64,000 nucleotides of DNA from Alisma plantago-aquatica (Eukaryota; Streptophyta; Magnoliopsida; Alismatales; Alismataceae), in contig OY856409.1 in the NCBI GenBank assembly GCA_963693085.1, positions 1,164,854,749 through 1,164,918,748 of the forward strand, read 5' to 3'. The stretch's first letter is position 1. Each line of letters starts with the position of its first letter. Below, one piece after another: positions 50,449-61,431 of the stretch. The notes beneath the pieces were generated by a model, which was given only the letters and a program-made list of their open reading frames with translations, was not told the origin of the DNA and searched no databases. Both the position numbers and the translations under genes were made by a program.

Positions 50449-50900
50449 CATGCAGCCCTGCTCTATGAAATTGCAGGACCCATGGACAAAATAGGAGAAG
50501 TGCTGAAGAAATGAGAAGAAGAGCACCCTAGGCAAAGCTATAGAGAGAAAGCCCCTATCCTAAATGAAGAGGTTGGGGAGATAAATATATTTGAGCAATA
50601 ACTAGTAGAGGAGCAGCAGAGATAGCCCTGTAGCATGAGAAGAAGGGAGGAGGAAGCATCCTCACAGTTGCAGCCTACAATGAATGGCTATGACATGTCC
50701 ACTATACAAACACAGCTGGAAGGCATTCAACAAACTCAGCAAACCATGTAGCAGATTCAATAATACATGTGGCAAGATCAACAAAAAATGCACTATCAAA
50801 TCAACTACTTATATCACTACCAGCATGCATAGGAAAAAAGCAATCCTCAATGGTGGGATGACTATTGGGGCTCCATCTCTACATATCCAGATGCATACCC
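50449..50900 (+). pseudogene. ATHILA ORF1-like protein remnant, 3' part
   Basis: Continues the frame broken at 2285: after LELPY it reads HAALLYEIAGPMDKIGEVLKK, then a TGA, then further sense stretches (KAPILNEEVGEINIFEQ, NYLYHYQHA) separated by four or five more stops. The glutamine-rich later part (TIQTQLEGIQQTQQTM) resembles the low-complexity C-terminal region of such ORF1 proteins. It is cut at 50900 by the copia LTR. Confidence 0.55.
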
Positions 50901-52093
50901 TGTTGGAATGTATGCCCTGAGAGCCAATCATGGGATGATTGATGGGATACATTAATATTGATTTGATAAACATCAAAGGCAAGCTTCCAATTCTTTCAGG
51001 TTCATTCATATGAGATAGTGATAGAATAGATTGAATGTCTAGAGAATGACATTACTCAATGACGTATGCCTTCAGGTTCAGGACCTGAACGATGAGATCA
51101 TACGAATGCTAAGAGTTTGTACATTCTTGTTATGTCCCTAGTCGGATGTCATTGTGGAAGGTAGATAGACAGCAATGACACACAAGACTATATTGTGGTG
51201 TTGGTTGATGACAAAATCTCATTAGTCATGATATAGAGATATCAAACCAAACACATAGGTACTTGTTAGAGAACAAGTGTACCAGACAGACCCACCATGA
51301 GTTTGACACATGGAACCATGACATGGTAGTCACAGTCAGTACTCACAGTGACGGTGGTGAGTGTGATTCTTTGACCTGAAATCACTACACTCAACACATG
51401 TCATTGGGCACACTTTGACATCATCAAACGCAGTCCCGAAACATGGGTTGTTATAAAGGTGATGATTGGGTGGCTTTGACACATGGGGCTTTTGAGGGGT
51501 GAGTGATAGATATGGGATTTGTCCCTCCTGAGGGAGTTTTATATCCAAGGCCACTTGATGAGTAGGATTGAAATAGGTGTGCGCACGCATGTGTGAATCA
51601 GTATGTGATATTGATGTCATACATATCTCTTCCAATCTACTCTGGGATCAAGAAAGTGAATGAACGTTGACAGGATGACTTTTCCATGCCTCGAGTTCAT
51701 TCGGGATATCAGTGACAAAGGAATTATACATTCACTGTAACACCATTCACAGATTGTAGGATTGAAAGTTGTTCTCCAACTTTCTATTTCACTTGGGTAG
51801 CACTGATGTGTGACTAGGCACCGCTCTTTGCTTGTGAAGTCATAAGTGTTATGGACTTTCACTGCCAATGTGAAAAGGACCTGCAGGGTCACACACATAG
51901 GATTTAACCTGGAAGAGGAGTTTTGTCCACAAACAATGTTTAGATTGATTACTAAAGGAGTTTAATAGTTCAATTAAACACTCAATTAATTTATAGCTCA
52001 AAATCATAGTGTTCAAGGTGTTGGACAGATTGATTGGAGTATCAGTTTGATTGAAACTGCAATTTACTGTTTCTCCACAATCTGCACTCCCAA

Positions 52094-52457
52094 CCGATCG
52101 GCTCACGTGATGAACCGATCGGCTGAGCTTGGTGAACCGATCGGCTCAGGTTGTGAGTTGATCGGCTCATGGATAGGGTGAAACAATCGCTTCAAGTGTT
52201 GAAACGATCGGTTCAACTGTTGCAACCGAGCAAGTTGGGAAAGTAGGATTGGTGAGAATTTTCCTTTCGTTTCACTTGCCCAATTTGATTGGAACAAGGA
52301 TTGGTATTTGATACCAATTAGAAACAAAAGATGGAAAGTCAATCGGGAACTGATCAGGACCACGAACCGACCGGTTCAGAAGTGAACCGATCGGCTCATG
52401 GCTCCCAACCGATCGGTTCAGGTCCCCAACTGACCGTTTCAGTTGTGAAACAATCGG
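52094..52457. promoter_or_regulatory. Phased array of CCGATCGG palindromes in the copia LTR
   Basis: Eleven perfect or near-perfect copies of an AACCGATCGGYTCA word in two clusters. Core starts: 52094, 52115, 52137, 52158, 52183, 52204; then 52367, 52387, 52409, 52430, 52450. Spacing is almost always 20-22 bp, two turns of the helix, so the sites face the same side. The array ends about 100 bp before the TATA box. A binding site for a dimeric protein is the natural reading; that is inference. Confidence 0.7.
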
Positions 52458-52560
52458 TTCAGGTTGCGAGTTGGTTGTTTTATGGAAAATCTCGAACCCT
52501 TCTACTCCTGCTTTTAGTCCCACATTGCCCGGGATGGAGAACCCTGTCCCATGACCCTCC

Positions 52561-52570
52561 TATATATATA
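52561..52570 (+). promoter_or_regulatory. TATA box of the copia LTR
   Basis: TATATATATA followed by GGGGTATTGGGGG. The related LTR has TATAAATA with the same G-rich downstream context at 60024-60031. Confidence 0.7.
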
Positions 52571-53107
52571 GGGGTATTGGGGGCTTCTCAAAGAACAACC
52601 CAGTGCAACCAGTTGCTTTGTGAAGTTGTCGTTCTCTCTGGTTTTGGTAACTGAGAGAGAGCCCGAGCAAGTGATACCCGATAAGGGAGGCACATCAAGG
52701 GAAAGACAACTACAGAAAGCAATTGGTGGCAGGAGAGTGTGTTGGCGACTAGTATGCTGACAGGAGGGTGCGACTCCTTCCAATTCCTTGTGGGACAAGG
52801 AGATTGGAGTTCTAGGTGGTCTGTGTGGACTACTTCAGAGGCGGGAGATTTCTGCCGCTCGGAGGATAGCTGTCAATCCCGACAGTCCCGGTGCGACCAG
52901 GAGCTGCACAGACATCGTCCAAGACAGGAGGTGAAGACCGTGCAAGGCGCGAGGTATTGTCATCGAGCAAGCCTCGGGGCAAGGTATGATTCCACAAACC
53001 ATCCCTTTCCTATTGTATAGACGTTGACGCGTTTCCTTATTCTGGGTTTGGGGAGGAGAAATTTTTTGTTTCCGCTGCCTTCTCTGCCTCCCCTAAAACC
53101 CAAATAG

Positions 53108-53120
53108 TGGTATCAGAGCC
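53108..53120 (+). other. Copia primer-binding site (initiator Met tRNA)
   Basis: TGGTATCAGAGCC five bases after the LTR end. Confidence 0.85.
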
Positions 53121-54550
53121 ACGTCAACTACTCTATACTTTAGGGATTATCGATATGATCGATTTTGGTTTGTCGCCTTTATTTATTGCATACAATGTGA
53201 ATAATATTGGCTTTATGTATGTCCAATCCTAAATCCACAAATCCCAATTTACATATATGATATGTATTATAAATGCACTCGATACGCGTCGCCCTTAAAT
53301 GAGTTTTGTGGTGGATGTATAGTGTGGTTATGGCCAATAAACCCTATATGTGTATGGTTGTATGTGGTTGCTTGCATCTCGGTCTGCGCACCAATCTTCC
53401 TTCTCCTATTCTTGATGTAACTCGAAATAATTCGAGATTTCTTTCCTACCTTTGCTCCCCTCGAATGTAACTCAAGGTTTCTCCTTTTACAATGTAAAAT
53501 AGGATAGAATTTTATTTCTTGTTATGTCGAAGAACGGCGGACATCTAGACGAAAGCTGAGACAACCGGTTCAAGGCGTGAACCGATCGGTTGACGTCCCA
53601 GACAATCAGCTCAAGGAGTGAGCCGATCGGTTGATGACCGGTTCGAGGAGCAAGACGAGCAAGTGGCGGCCATGAAGATATGCACAACGACCAGGCGAAT
53701 GGATCAGTTGGAGGAGCCAAGCGATCGGCTGGTGGCACCCAGCCGACCAGTCTGATGGAGAGCCGATCATTCATGTGATGAATTGATCAAACCCAGAAAG
53801 ACAAAGCACAGAGTTCATGTTGTACAGGTTAGCATGTGATGTAGACCTATATGACCGTGATTCCTCTTGGCTCGAGGAATCACATTAGGATGGCCATAAT
53901 CACCGCTTTTATCGTTTTGCATGTTTTTTGTGGGATATAGCATGTATATGATACATACTATGTATTGTGGTGATTGGATATATATATGTATATAAAAACC
54001 AAATCCCTCATTAAATATTAAGTTTTAGATGTCTTCCAAATGCGACACACGTGAAAATCTTGATCGACCAAGTGTGGGCACGCCCAAGCGTGGTGCACTG
54101 TCTATCTTGTGGAAGCGTGAAGGATGGATATGTGGGTCTGCCCAAGTAGGGTGCATATTCATCATGCTTGCTTTGGGTCGGACTTAACAAGGTGACCTAG
54201 ATAGGATCTAGCACCTTGAGGCATGGAGATGATCATGGCAAGGAGTTGCATATGACATCTTAGCAAGAGTTGCATATGATGCAATTGGCAAGAGTTGTCT
54301 ACCTGAGAGATCTAAGTTGTGGGTGACAGCCCAAGCTGGTTCATGACTTAGAGGATTTCAGGATCTTGCCCACTAGAAGGTTGTACGCTGCAATCTTCTA
54401 AATTGATGGAGAGGGCTATCAATTTGAATTAAAATAGTGGGAGCGATAATTAATTAAAGGCCTAATTATATCGTCAACTTTTCAAATCAATCAAATAAGT
54501 CAAAAATGAGTTTTTGGACTAAAATTGCATATTTTCCTTTTGTAGTACAA
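53121..54550 (+). other. Copia leader (5' untranslated region)
   Basis: About 1.4 kb between primer site and gag, no convincing ORF. It includes a second cluster of CCGATCGG-type words (cores at 53582, 53602, 53623 and looser copies to about 53770) and, at 54070-54340, three imperfect repeats of a GTGGGNNNGCCCAAG word. Confidence 0.6.
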
Positions 54551-55408
54551 ATGGCAACAAACAACACACTTTTCTTTGCGATCGGTCCTTGAAAAGGACA
54601 AGTAAATGGGACAAACTTCCACGACTGGTATAGGACATTGAGAATTGTTCTCACTCAAGAGCGAAAGCTCTATGTCCTGGATACTCCAATTCCATAGGAA
54701 CCTGCTCCTAATGCACCAAAGGAAGAAAATGATGCTTATAAGAAGCATTCTGATGATGCCATTGATGCAAATTGCTTGATGTTGTGCTCTATGAACCACG
54801 AGTTGCAGAGACAACATGAGAACATGGGTGTCAGTGAGATGATTCAACATCTCAGGAACATGTATGAAGATCAAGCATGACAAGAGAGATACAATGTCTC
54901 GAGGGCACGGTTCAAGTGCGTCATGACAGGAGGAGATCCAGTTGGTCCTCACACACTCAATATGATTGGGTATGTGGAGAACCTGACAAAATTGGGATTT
55001 CCACTGAGCCAAGAGTTGGCTACTGACGTGATACTACAATTGTTGCCAGAATCCTACAGTCAATTTGTGATGAACTACAACATGAACAACTTTGATAGGC
55101 CACTGTCAGAGTTGTTGGGCATGTTGAGGACAGCCAAGATACCGATGAAGAAGGACAATCCTAAGTCTGTGATGGTGATCACGAGCAAGAAAGGCAAGTC
55201 CAAGCGCAAGGGCAAGGGCAAGGGCAAAGCTAAGAAAGGTTCTGATGCTAGCCAGGAGCCCAAGTCGTCTTCAGCTCTCAAAGCCAAGGGAGGCGTGACC
55301 AAGAAAGGAAATTGCCACCATTGTGAAAAGCCAGGACATTGGAAAAGGAATTGTCCTCTCTATCTGGAAGAACAGAAGAAGAAGGAGGCGACTGACGTCT
55401 CTACTTAA
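54551..55408 (+). pseudogene. Copia gag (capsid and zinc knuckle), three internal stops
   Basis: One frame of 286 codons from ATG 54551 to TAA 55406, with internal stops near 54590, 54701 and 54878; the last 161 codons (from 54923) are open. Seen: FHDWYRTLRIVL near the start, LGFPLSQELATDVILQLLP in the middle, then a Lys-rich linker (KGKSKRKGKGKGKAKKG) and a zinc knuckle CHHCEKPGHWKRNC at 55313-55354 (CX2CX4HX4C). Copia gag forms the particle and binds element RNA through the knuckle. The frame ends in its own stop rather than running into pol, which is unusual for copia elements but may be secondary. Confidence 0.85.
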
Positions 55409-56519
55409 AGGTGTCATGAAAGTAAACTTGTAACACTTTTTTAGGTATATGATACCAAGATGTAAAGTGTAAAGCACTCAATAAATGGGGCAAGTGTTGC
55501 CACCATAGATAGGAGTACTTTAGTTTATTTTCAGCCTAAAAGGCATGTAATACAGTTATGAACTGCTATTTCATATTTGCCAATAGATAGAAACACTTTA
55601 TTTTTGCATATTGTATGACAATGATGGCAATCAATAAAGTTGATGTTTCAATCTTTTAAAGATATGATCTTTGTGGCAATGCCTAGTTTATCTTGTGGTA
55701 TTTGATATGCATAAGATAAAATGATACCTAAAAGTTATAGATAACTCAAACAATAAAATTAGCATCAATCATGAGAAATTCATTTCTAGTGTCCATATGA
55801 TGGATAAATCTAGACTCTTTTGGTTAGAGAACCAGTAAGAGACATGAATAACTTGGACACGATTAATCAATCTTCACTAATGGTAGTGGGAGAATGATTA
55901 TCCTATTAGGTATGATACATGTGATGTATTTATATACCTATTGGAACAAATGCTAATACTTCAAATGGTGTTTAGAGAAATACCAATATGAATATCTTGA
56001 AGTGTTCAAGATTATCATAGATGAAGTGCAAATTTGGTAAAGTGTTAATTCTTGATGAGATCAATGAATGAAATACTTGGACCAAATGTTTGAGATCCTT
56101 TTGAGTGATTATGATAGTGTATCATAGTGAACTCATGATTAAGGCATGGTGATTTCTAAATCAAGAAGGAATCATACTCTAAGGAGTTAGAGAATGATTA
56201 TCAAATAACTAAATTCTTCTTAATAAAAGAATACCCCACACTAATAAAGGACATTGAGAATCACAATGAGTTTTGAGTTCTTATATCCTTGACAGATACA
56301 CCTCAATTATTTATGTGATGAGTTGTTCATGTGATGAGTCAACTATCTAGATGAATATGAGGAACCAAGTTTTGAGTTATGGTTTATGACCATTACATCC
56401 TAAATGACATCCATGTGAACCATAAGGTATGACCTTGATGGTAGCACCCATTGGAATAAAATCCATAAGTGTGAATAAGTCTTAAGTGTAAAGACACATG
56501 GATAACATTTTGAGAAGAA
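55409..56519 (+). other. Copia interior without recognisable coding
   Basis: About 1.1 kb of AT-rich sequence between gag and the RT scraps. The protease and integrase expected here are not readable in any frame by eye; large deletion plus decay is likely. Confidence 0.5.
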
Positions 56520-57000
56520 TGATGCTTGTTGATTGCAACTTAATGACTAAAACATTTGGCATATGGATACTAAAACTGCATTCCTATGAGGAATAAAACA
56601 AGGATGTGTACGTGACACAACCTGTAAGGTTTATGAATCCACTAATGCAAATGAAGTCTATAAGTTACAATGGACTAATCAATGTGATTGATTGAGTACA
56701 AGCAACTCAAAATTGGATCTTTACTTTGATGATATAGTCAAAGGGTTTGACTGATATGTCAAAGATAAAGAAGGGATCTGTGATTTAGTGGGAGCATGTT
56801 CACATTCCACATATTGATGTGAAATGGAAATGTTCTACAATGGAAATCCAAAGTGGAAATTATCTTTAAGGAAGATAGAGATGTTTCCTATGTGATAGGA
56901 ATAGAGATCTATAGAGATAGTTCTCGAAAACCTCTTAACCTGGAAAAGAGAGAGCATACATTGGCAATCTGTACTGAAGGGTTCAGTGTACACAGATTCA
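56520..57000 (+). pseudogene. Copia reverse transcriptase remnants
   Basis: Fragments in shifting frames recall copia RT: MDTKTAFL near 56575, VTQPVRF near 56620, FDDIVKGFD near 56735, and SYVIGIEIYRDSSRKPLNL (56890-56945) in an open frame of 85 codons. The YVDD region is not readable. Order and spacing fit RT with internal deletions. Confidence 0.7.
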
Positions 57001-57078
57001 GTGGGAGAAAACCTATCCATGTTACAATTAGCAACCATTTGAAGGATTTTGAAGCAAAATTAAGCAGTCGAACCCTCA

Positions 57079-57640
57079 CCACGGGTCGTGGCACTCTGCC
57101 TCGGTTGTGACCATTTCACCAACAATCACAGAAACAATGCCAAGAAAATCAAAGATCCACCACGACCATGGAATTTAAAATGACTGTGGCACATGGCATC
57201 CCACACGACGCGTGGCCAGCAGAACTGTTGTGGTAAAAAATTACCATCACCTGTGTGGTACAACACCACGACCGTGGAAAAAAGGCGACAATATCCAAGC
57301 ATTTTGCAAGAAAAGCAAAGGAATGACCACGTTCGTGGCCAACATAATGACCGTGGTGATTGAAGACCACCACGACCGTGGAAACTGGCACGATGTGGCC
57401 AGAAGAAGACAACACATACAATAAAGAAGAATGACTGAGGCACCTCTCCTCCGGCACAGTCGTGCTCCACACCACAACCATGGCACCATCCACCCAACAT
57501 GACCATGGTACCTTCCACAACCGTGGCCTCTCCACTCTCCTAACGTCCTCTCTACAACATATATCCACCATGCCCATATCACTCTCCACGATCGCAACAC
57601 CTGACACTCACCACGGCCGTGCTGCTCACCATGACCGTGG
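57079..57640. promoter_or_regulatory. Array of CCACGACCGTGG near-palindromes
   Basis: About a dozen copies in 560 bp. Clear ones: 57079-57091, 57160-57171, 57201-57215, 57266-57277, 57327-57338, 57370-57381, 57472-57483, 57515-57526 and 57629-57640, with half-sites such as ATGACCGTGG (57347-57356). Outer arms CCAC/GTGG are the most constant. The array lies just upstream of a TATA box. Dimeric-factor binding or RNA hairpins are both possible. Confidence 0.65.
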
Positions 57641-57717
57641 CGACCTCACGACCCTAACCATTTTTTCCACTGCATTTCCAACTTTAACCCCATTTACCCT
57701 AGTGCTTCCCTAAAACC

Positions 57718-57725
57718 TATATATA
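57718..57725 (+). promoter_or_regulatory. Possible TATA box of the LTR-like block
   Basis: TATATATA about 80 bp after the palindrome array, followed by CCATAGTGG. Confidence 0.45.
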
Positions 57726-59334
57726 CCATAGTGGTGACCATAGTACTAGGTTACCAACATGTAGCATTCATTCCCTTCCCTCTTTGCATTCAAGAGCTCT
57801 ACCTACCTCCATTCTTCCATTTCCACCTCATTTCCTCCCAAAAATCTTAGTTTTCTAGGGTTTTCCACCATAATCCCCTATATTCTCATGCCATTTCTGA
57901 CCTTGTTGGGAGGTGCTTTTTATTCTACAACAAGGATGTGAAGATGGAGGATCTACCATGATCTACCATGGCCTTCTACCCTTTCTTCTTTCCTTTTTTC
58001 TCTTTTGCTTAATTATGTGTAGCTAAGCCCCCTTGGTGAGCTGTTTGGGGGATAAAATGTTACTTTGATACCATGTTGGGGGGAAATATCTTGTAATGAA
58101 CATATTTCCATTTTATGATGATTGACTCTTGCTTCTATTTCATTTTCCATTATCTTACTTGTGATTTATGCTTATAAACATGGATTGCTTGTTGTATGAT
58201 GCTTGAAAACACCTAACTTATAGGGAAAAATGGATTGTATGTGGCTATCTTAGGAATTGTTCCTAGATCCAATTAGTGGATCCCTAGCTAGAACCCTATA
58301 TTCTGACATACAAATCCCTTCTCCCACAAGTAGGTGTGAGATCCGAGGAGCTAGTGTAAGAGTGATTAGTGCAATTGCCTAGAGATTTCTAAAGGCTAGA
58401 TGGTAAGTAACATGGGGTGAAACATCCTCATCTCTACCCCCATTCCTACCCTTGTCTCTTAATTGCCCTAATACCTCTTACTCTAGATACCTAGACTTGC
58501 CTAGTCCTATTATAATTACACCTAAACCTAGTTCTCAATTAGTAGCTTAGGGTAAATTCAAATAACACTTGCCTTGTTGTTTGGTTTGGCAATCTAGAAT
58601 GAAAATATAAGACTTGCATGCTATAGTAACCTCCAACTTGGATTTTTGTGACATTCCCTTTAATGGCCCACTCATCCGATTAATTGCTAAAACCCATCTT
58701 GTTTGCTTAGCTTGCTTGTGCTAGTTTAGTTAATTGTTTTCATTCCCTCTTAGTTAATTGCTTAGATTTGAATAGTTAGACCTTTCTTGAGTACTTAGTG
58801 CTCTCTTGTGCTTGCTAGTGTTAATCTTGCTAGTTAGTGATAACCTAGGTCATTAATTTCTCTAGTTCTTAACTTGTCTCTTTAGTGTCAATTTGCATTG
58901 CTAGTGTAACTTAGCTTTAGTCTCTTTCTCTTGTTTAGTTAGTTGCTTTCTTTGTTTATTAGAATTCCTTGTCTAGGGTTAACTTAGGGTTTCTTGTAGT
59001 CTAGCTTCACTTCTTCCTTTTAATTACTGGCTTCATTAGTATATCAATCAAATCACCATTAAACCCTAAAAACCCTACACTCCACATTAGGAATGTAGCT
59101 TACCCTAACCTAACTCTAGTGCCCCCCTCTCCCTATGGATCGAACCTTCTCTTACCACTTGCCTATACTACAACATGACCCCGTGTGCTTTCGGGTAATA
59201 TGTGATTGGCTTAAGTAAGTGTGTCAAACTAGGTCCTTTATAAATTTGAAAGATTCCTATGTGTTTTCCTTGGTGTGCACCCAATCAAGATTCAATTGAT
59301 TTGGGTGTATGCTTGAGAAGATCATAGTAATACT

Positions 59335-60574
59335 AATCATGGTTTGTAGGTTGAAGCTATTCTCCAACTCTTCGAATTACTTGGGTAGCAATGATGTGTT
59401 TCTAGATGCCACTCTTTGCTTGTGATGTCATAATTAGTTATGGACATCCACTATCAATGTAACTTTGAACCTATAGGGTCACACATATAGGATACACTTA
59501 GAATAGGAGTTTATTCATGAATGATGTTTAATTTGATTACTAAAAGTGTTTAGGTATTCAAATTAAACAATTGAGGTTCATAGTTGACTAACTAGACTCT
59601 AAATCAATCAATTCAAGTGTTGAACCGATCGGTTGGAGTGTCAGGTCAATTGGAATCAACATCGGTTGATCAATGGTTGAACCAAGGTGTGAAATGATCA
59701 ATTCTCATAGTGAACTGATCAGTTCACATAGTGAACTGACTGGTTCATAGGTACCAACCGATCGATTCATGGGATGAACTGCCCGATTCAATGGTCAATT
59801 CGATTGGATCAAGGATTAGTCCTAACATCATCTTTTGCATTAACTGTGCATTGAATACTAATGTGATTTAGATCAGGAAACTGCACAAACCGACCAGTTC
59901 GCACATGAAATGATCGGTTTGGCATGCGAACCAACCAATTCATCATCCAAAGTTTCTAGAAAATTCGTGAATTTAGTTCTTTTGACTCCTGCATCGACTG
60001 GGAACCCTGACCCTAGCCTCTCCTATAAATAGAGGGGTACTGGGGGATTCTCAGACGCAATAATTAGTTATAACAATTTTTGTCCTCTCTGGTTGTGGTA
60101 ACCTATAGAGAGACTGAGCAAGTCCTACCCAATGAAGGGAGGGATAGAATGGGAGAGACAATTGTGGGAGAGCAAATCAATTCTAGCATATTGATGTTCG
60201 ACGACACGATGGCTCTCGTAGCACAACATGGAGTTCCCAGTGGTCCATGTGGACTACTCTAGAGGTGAAAGGCCATTGTCTGCTGATAGGAGGACACCAT
60301 CAACCATTGTCCATGGTGCTAGACTAGGAGGCCATTGCTGAGGACTGTTTTGAGTGTTGATGAAGAAGGAGCATGCTGCTGTCTGAAGAACAAGCTCATT
60401 GTTGCTTGGAGAAGAAGCACAACATTGCATCAAGAGTTGTCCCTGGACTTTCTCTAGGACCAGGTGTATCTCTTGTTACCTTCCTTACTAGATACTTGAT
60501 GTGAGATTGCTGTTAAGGGAAATCAAGCTTTAATTTTTGTTTCCACAACCTTATTTGCCCCCCGATTTCCCTAC
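59335..60574 (+). repeat. Diverged copia LTR fragment
   Basis: Aligns with about 51750-53102 of the copia LTR: TCTCCAACT ... TTGGGTAGCA, CACTCTTTGCTTGTGA, the palindrome cluster, the TATA box (60024-60031), and a closing TTTTTGTTTCC ... CCCTACA. Divergence is well above that of a true LTR pair. Left part missing. Palindrome cores at 59625, 59715, 59736, 59758 keep 21-22 bp spacing. Confidence 0.75.
60024..60031 (+). promoter_or_regulatory. TATA box of the diverged copia LTR
   Basis: TATAAATA followed by GAGGGGTACTGGGGG, matching 52561-52584. Confidence 0.6.
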
Positions 60575-61431
60575 ATGTATATGATCCAAAACTGGTGTAA
60601 GTCAAAAGAATGCTTTAAAATTGAGATATTTATTGTTCCCATAGGTAGAAAAGGAATGGAATGGAGGTATGGAAGGAAGAAGCAAATATCTCCTCTATTC
60701 AGCTCAATATTACATTTATTTGTATGAGTAAATATATCACATCAATTTTTCTCTTTTTGTGCATTGGTATCTTTTTCTTTTTCTTTCATTTCGCTGATAC
60801 ACCCCTATAAAATAGCGAGGGGTATGGAAGAAGTTGATAGAAAGGGAAAGGATGTGCCACCCCAAACTTAGAGTTTGGCACACTTTTGTTGCTTTTTACT
60901 TATTTTCTTTGTGGAATGGAAGGTACAAATATGGATGAAGAAGTGTAGAAGAGGGTTCAGATCATCATTCGATTTGAGTTACATTTCAATGCACTAGGTT
61001 GTTCTGCTTATCCCACTATGCTCAAATAATGATAAAATGGGGATGAAATGGAAATGCCATGCAATTGTTTCACTAGTTAGTTGGAAGCATGATGTTTTGG
61101 ATCCCTCTAATTTTCTTTTTTACTTGCCATCTTTTCCAAGAAAACATAATTTTAAATTCATAGGCCACATAGGATAGTTTCTAGCCATTGGTTAGTTTAA
61201 AAAATTGGTCCTTTTGAGGACTTACTTTGAATAAGGGGAGTTGAATGATATAAATAGAAAATTTAAATCTAAGCCATCTAGATAATGACTTTAAGTATTC
61301 TTGAATATTGAAAATTCATTCTAAAAGCTACATATTAATGTAGTGATACAAATTCTAAAATTGAAAAAACAAAATTAAAGTAGATAAGGGTGGGTGGAGT
61401 GAGATACAAACAACCAACCTTTACCTCGAAC
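60575..61431. other. Unrecognised non-coding sequence with a strong hairpin
   Basis: No ORF of note. At 60862-60878 it has a perfect 7-bp-stem inverted repeat (CCAAACT-TAG-AGTTTGG), flanked by GTGCCA and TGGCAC that extend it. On the minus strand this reads AAGTTTGGGGTGGCAC, similar to E4's polypurine module, and it lies downstream of the minus-strand coding remnant at 61432-62340. Confidence 0.4.

Larger units (their letters stand above)
50901..53102 (+). repeat. Copia 5' LTR
   Basis: About 2.2 kb, TGTTGGAATG at the left, ending ...AAACCCA just before the primer site. It contains the phased CCGATCGG palindromes (52094-52457) and a TATA box at 52561-52570. Confidence 0.8.
50901..57019 (+). 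mobile_element. Ty1/copia retrotransposon, 5' LTR with partial, decayed interior
   Basis: 5' LTR (50901-53102), Met primer site (53108-53120), a leader of about 1.4 kb, gag (54551-55408) and scattered RT remnants (about 56520-57000). Protease and integrase are not recognisable and the interval is too short to hold them. No closely matching 3' LTR is present: the related LTR sequence at 59335-60574 is too diverged to be its partner, and the pentamer before the element (TACCC) is not found after it. The right end is set where RT similarity gives way to the palindrome-rich block, so it is approximate. Confidence 0.75.
57020..59330 (+). mobile_element. LTR-like block (possible solo LTR, Athila/Tat-like)
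   Basis: No coding. It starts near TGTTACAATTAGC, carries the CCACGACCGTGG palindrome array (57079-57640), a TATA box (57718-57725), a long AT-rich stretch rich in TAGTTAG-type words (58700-59000), and a late segment CTCCCTATGGATCGAACC near 59130, a feature I associate with the 3' part of Athila/Tat LTRs. It sits between copia RT remnants and a diverged copia LTR. No partner LTR or target duplication is visible, so both ends are approximate. Confidence 0.45.

Noticed and set aside
52094..52457. Regularly spaced repeats resembling a CRISPR array
   Set aside because: Repeats are 8-14 bp, palindromic and variable, in a plant LTR, with no leader or cas genes.
57126..57713. Several overlapping ORFs of 70-152 codons on both strands
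   Set aside because: They arise from the GC-rich palindrome array, occur in five frames at once, and have no recognisable domain.
59335..60574. 3' LTR partner of the copia element at 50901
   Set aside because: Similarity is too low for a pair of LTRs within one element, the left part is missing and flanking pentamers do not match. It is better treated as a separate, older relative.
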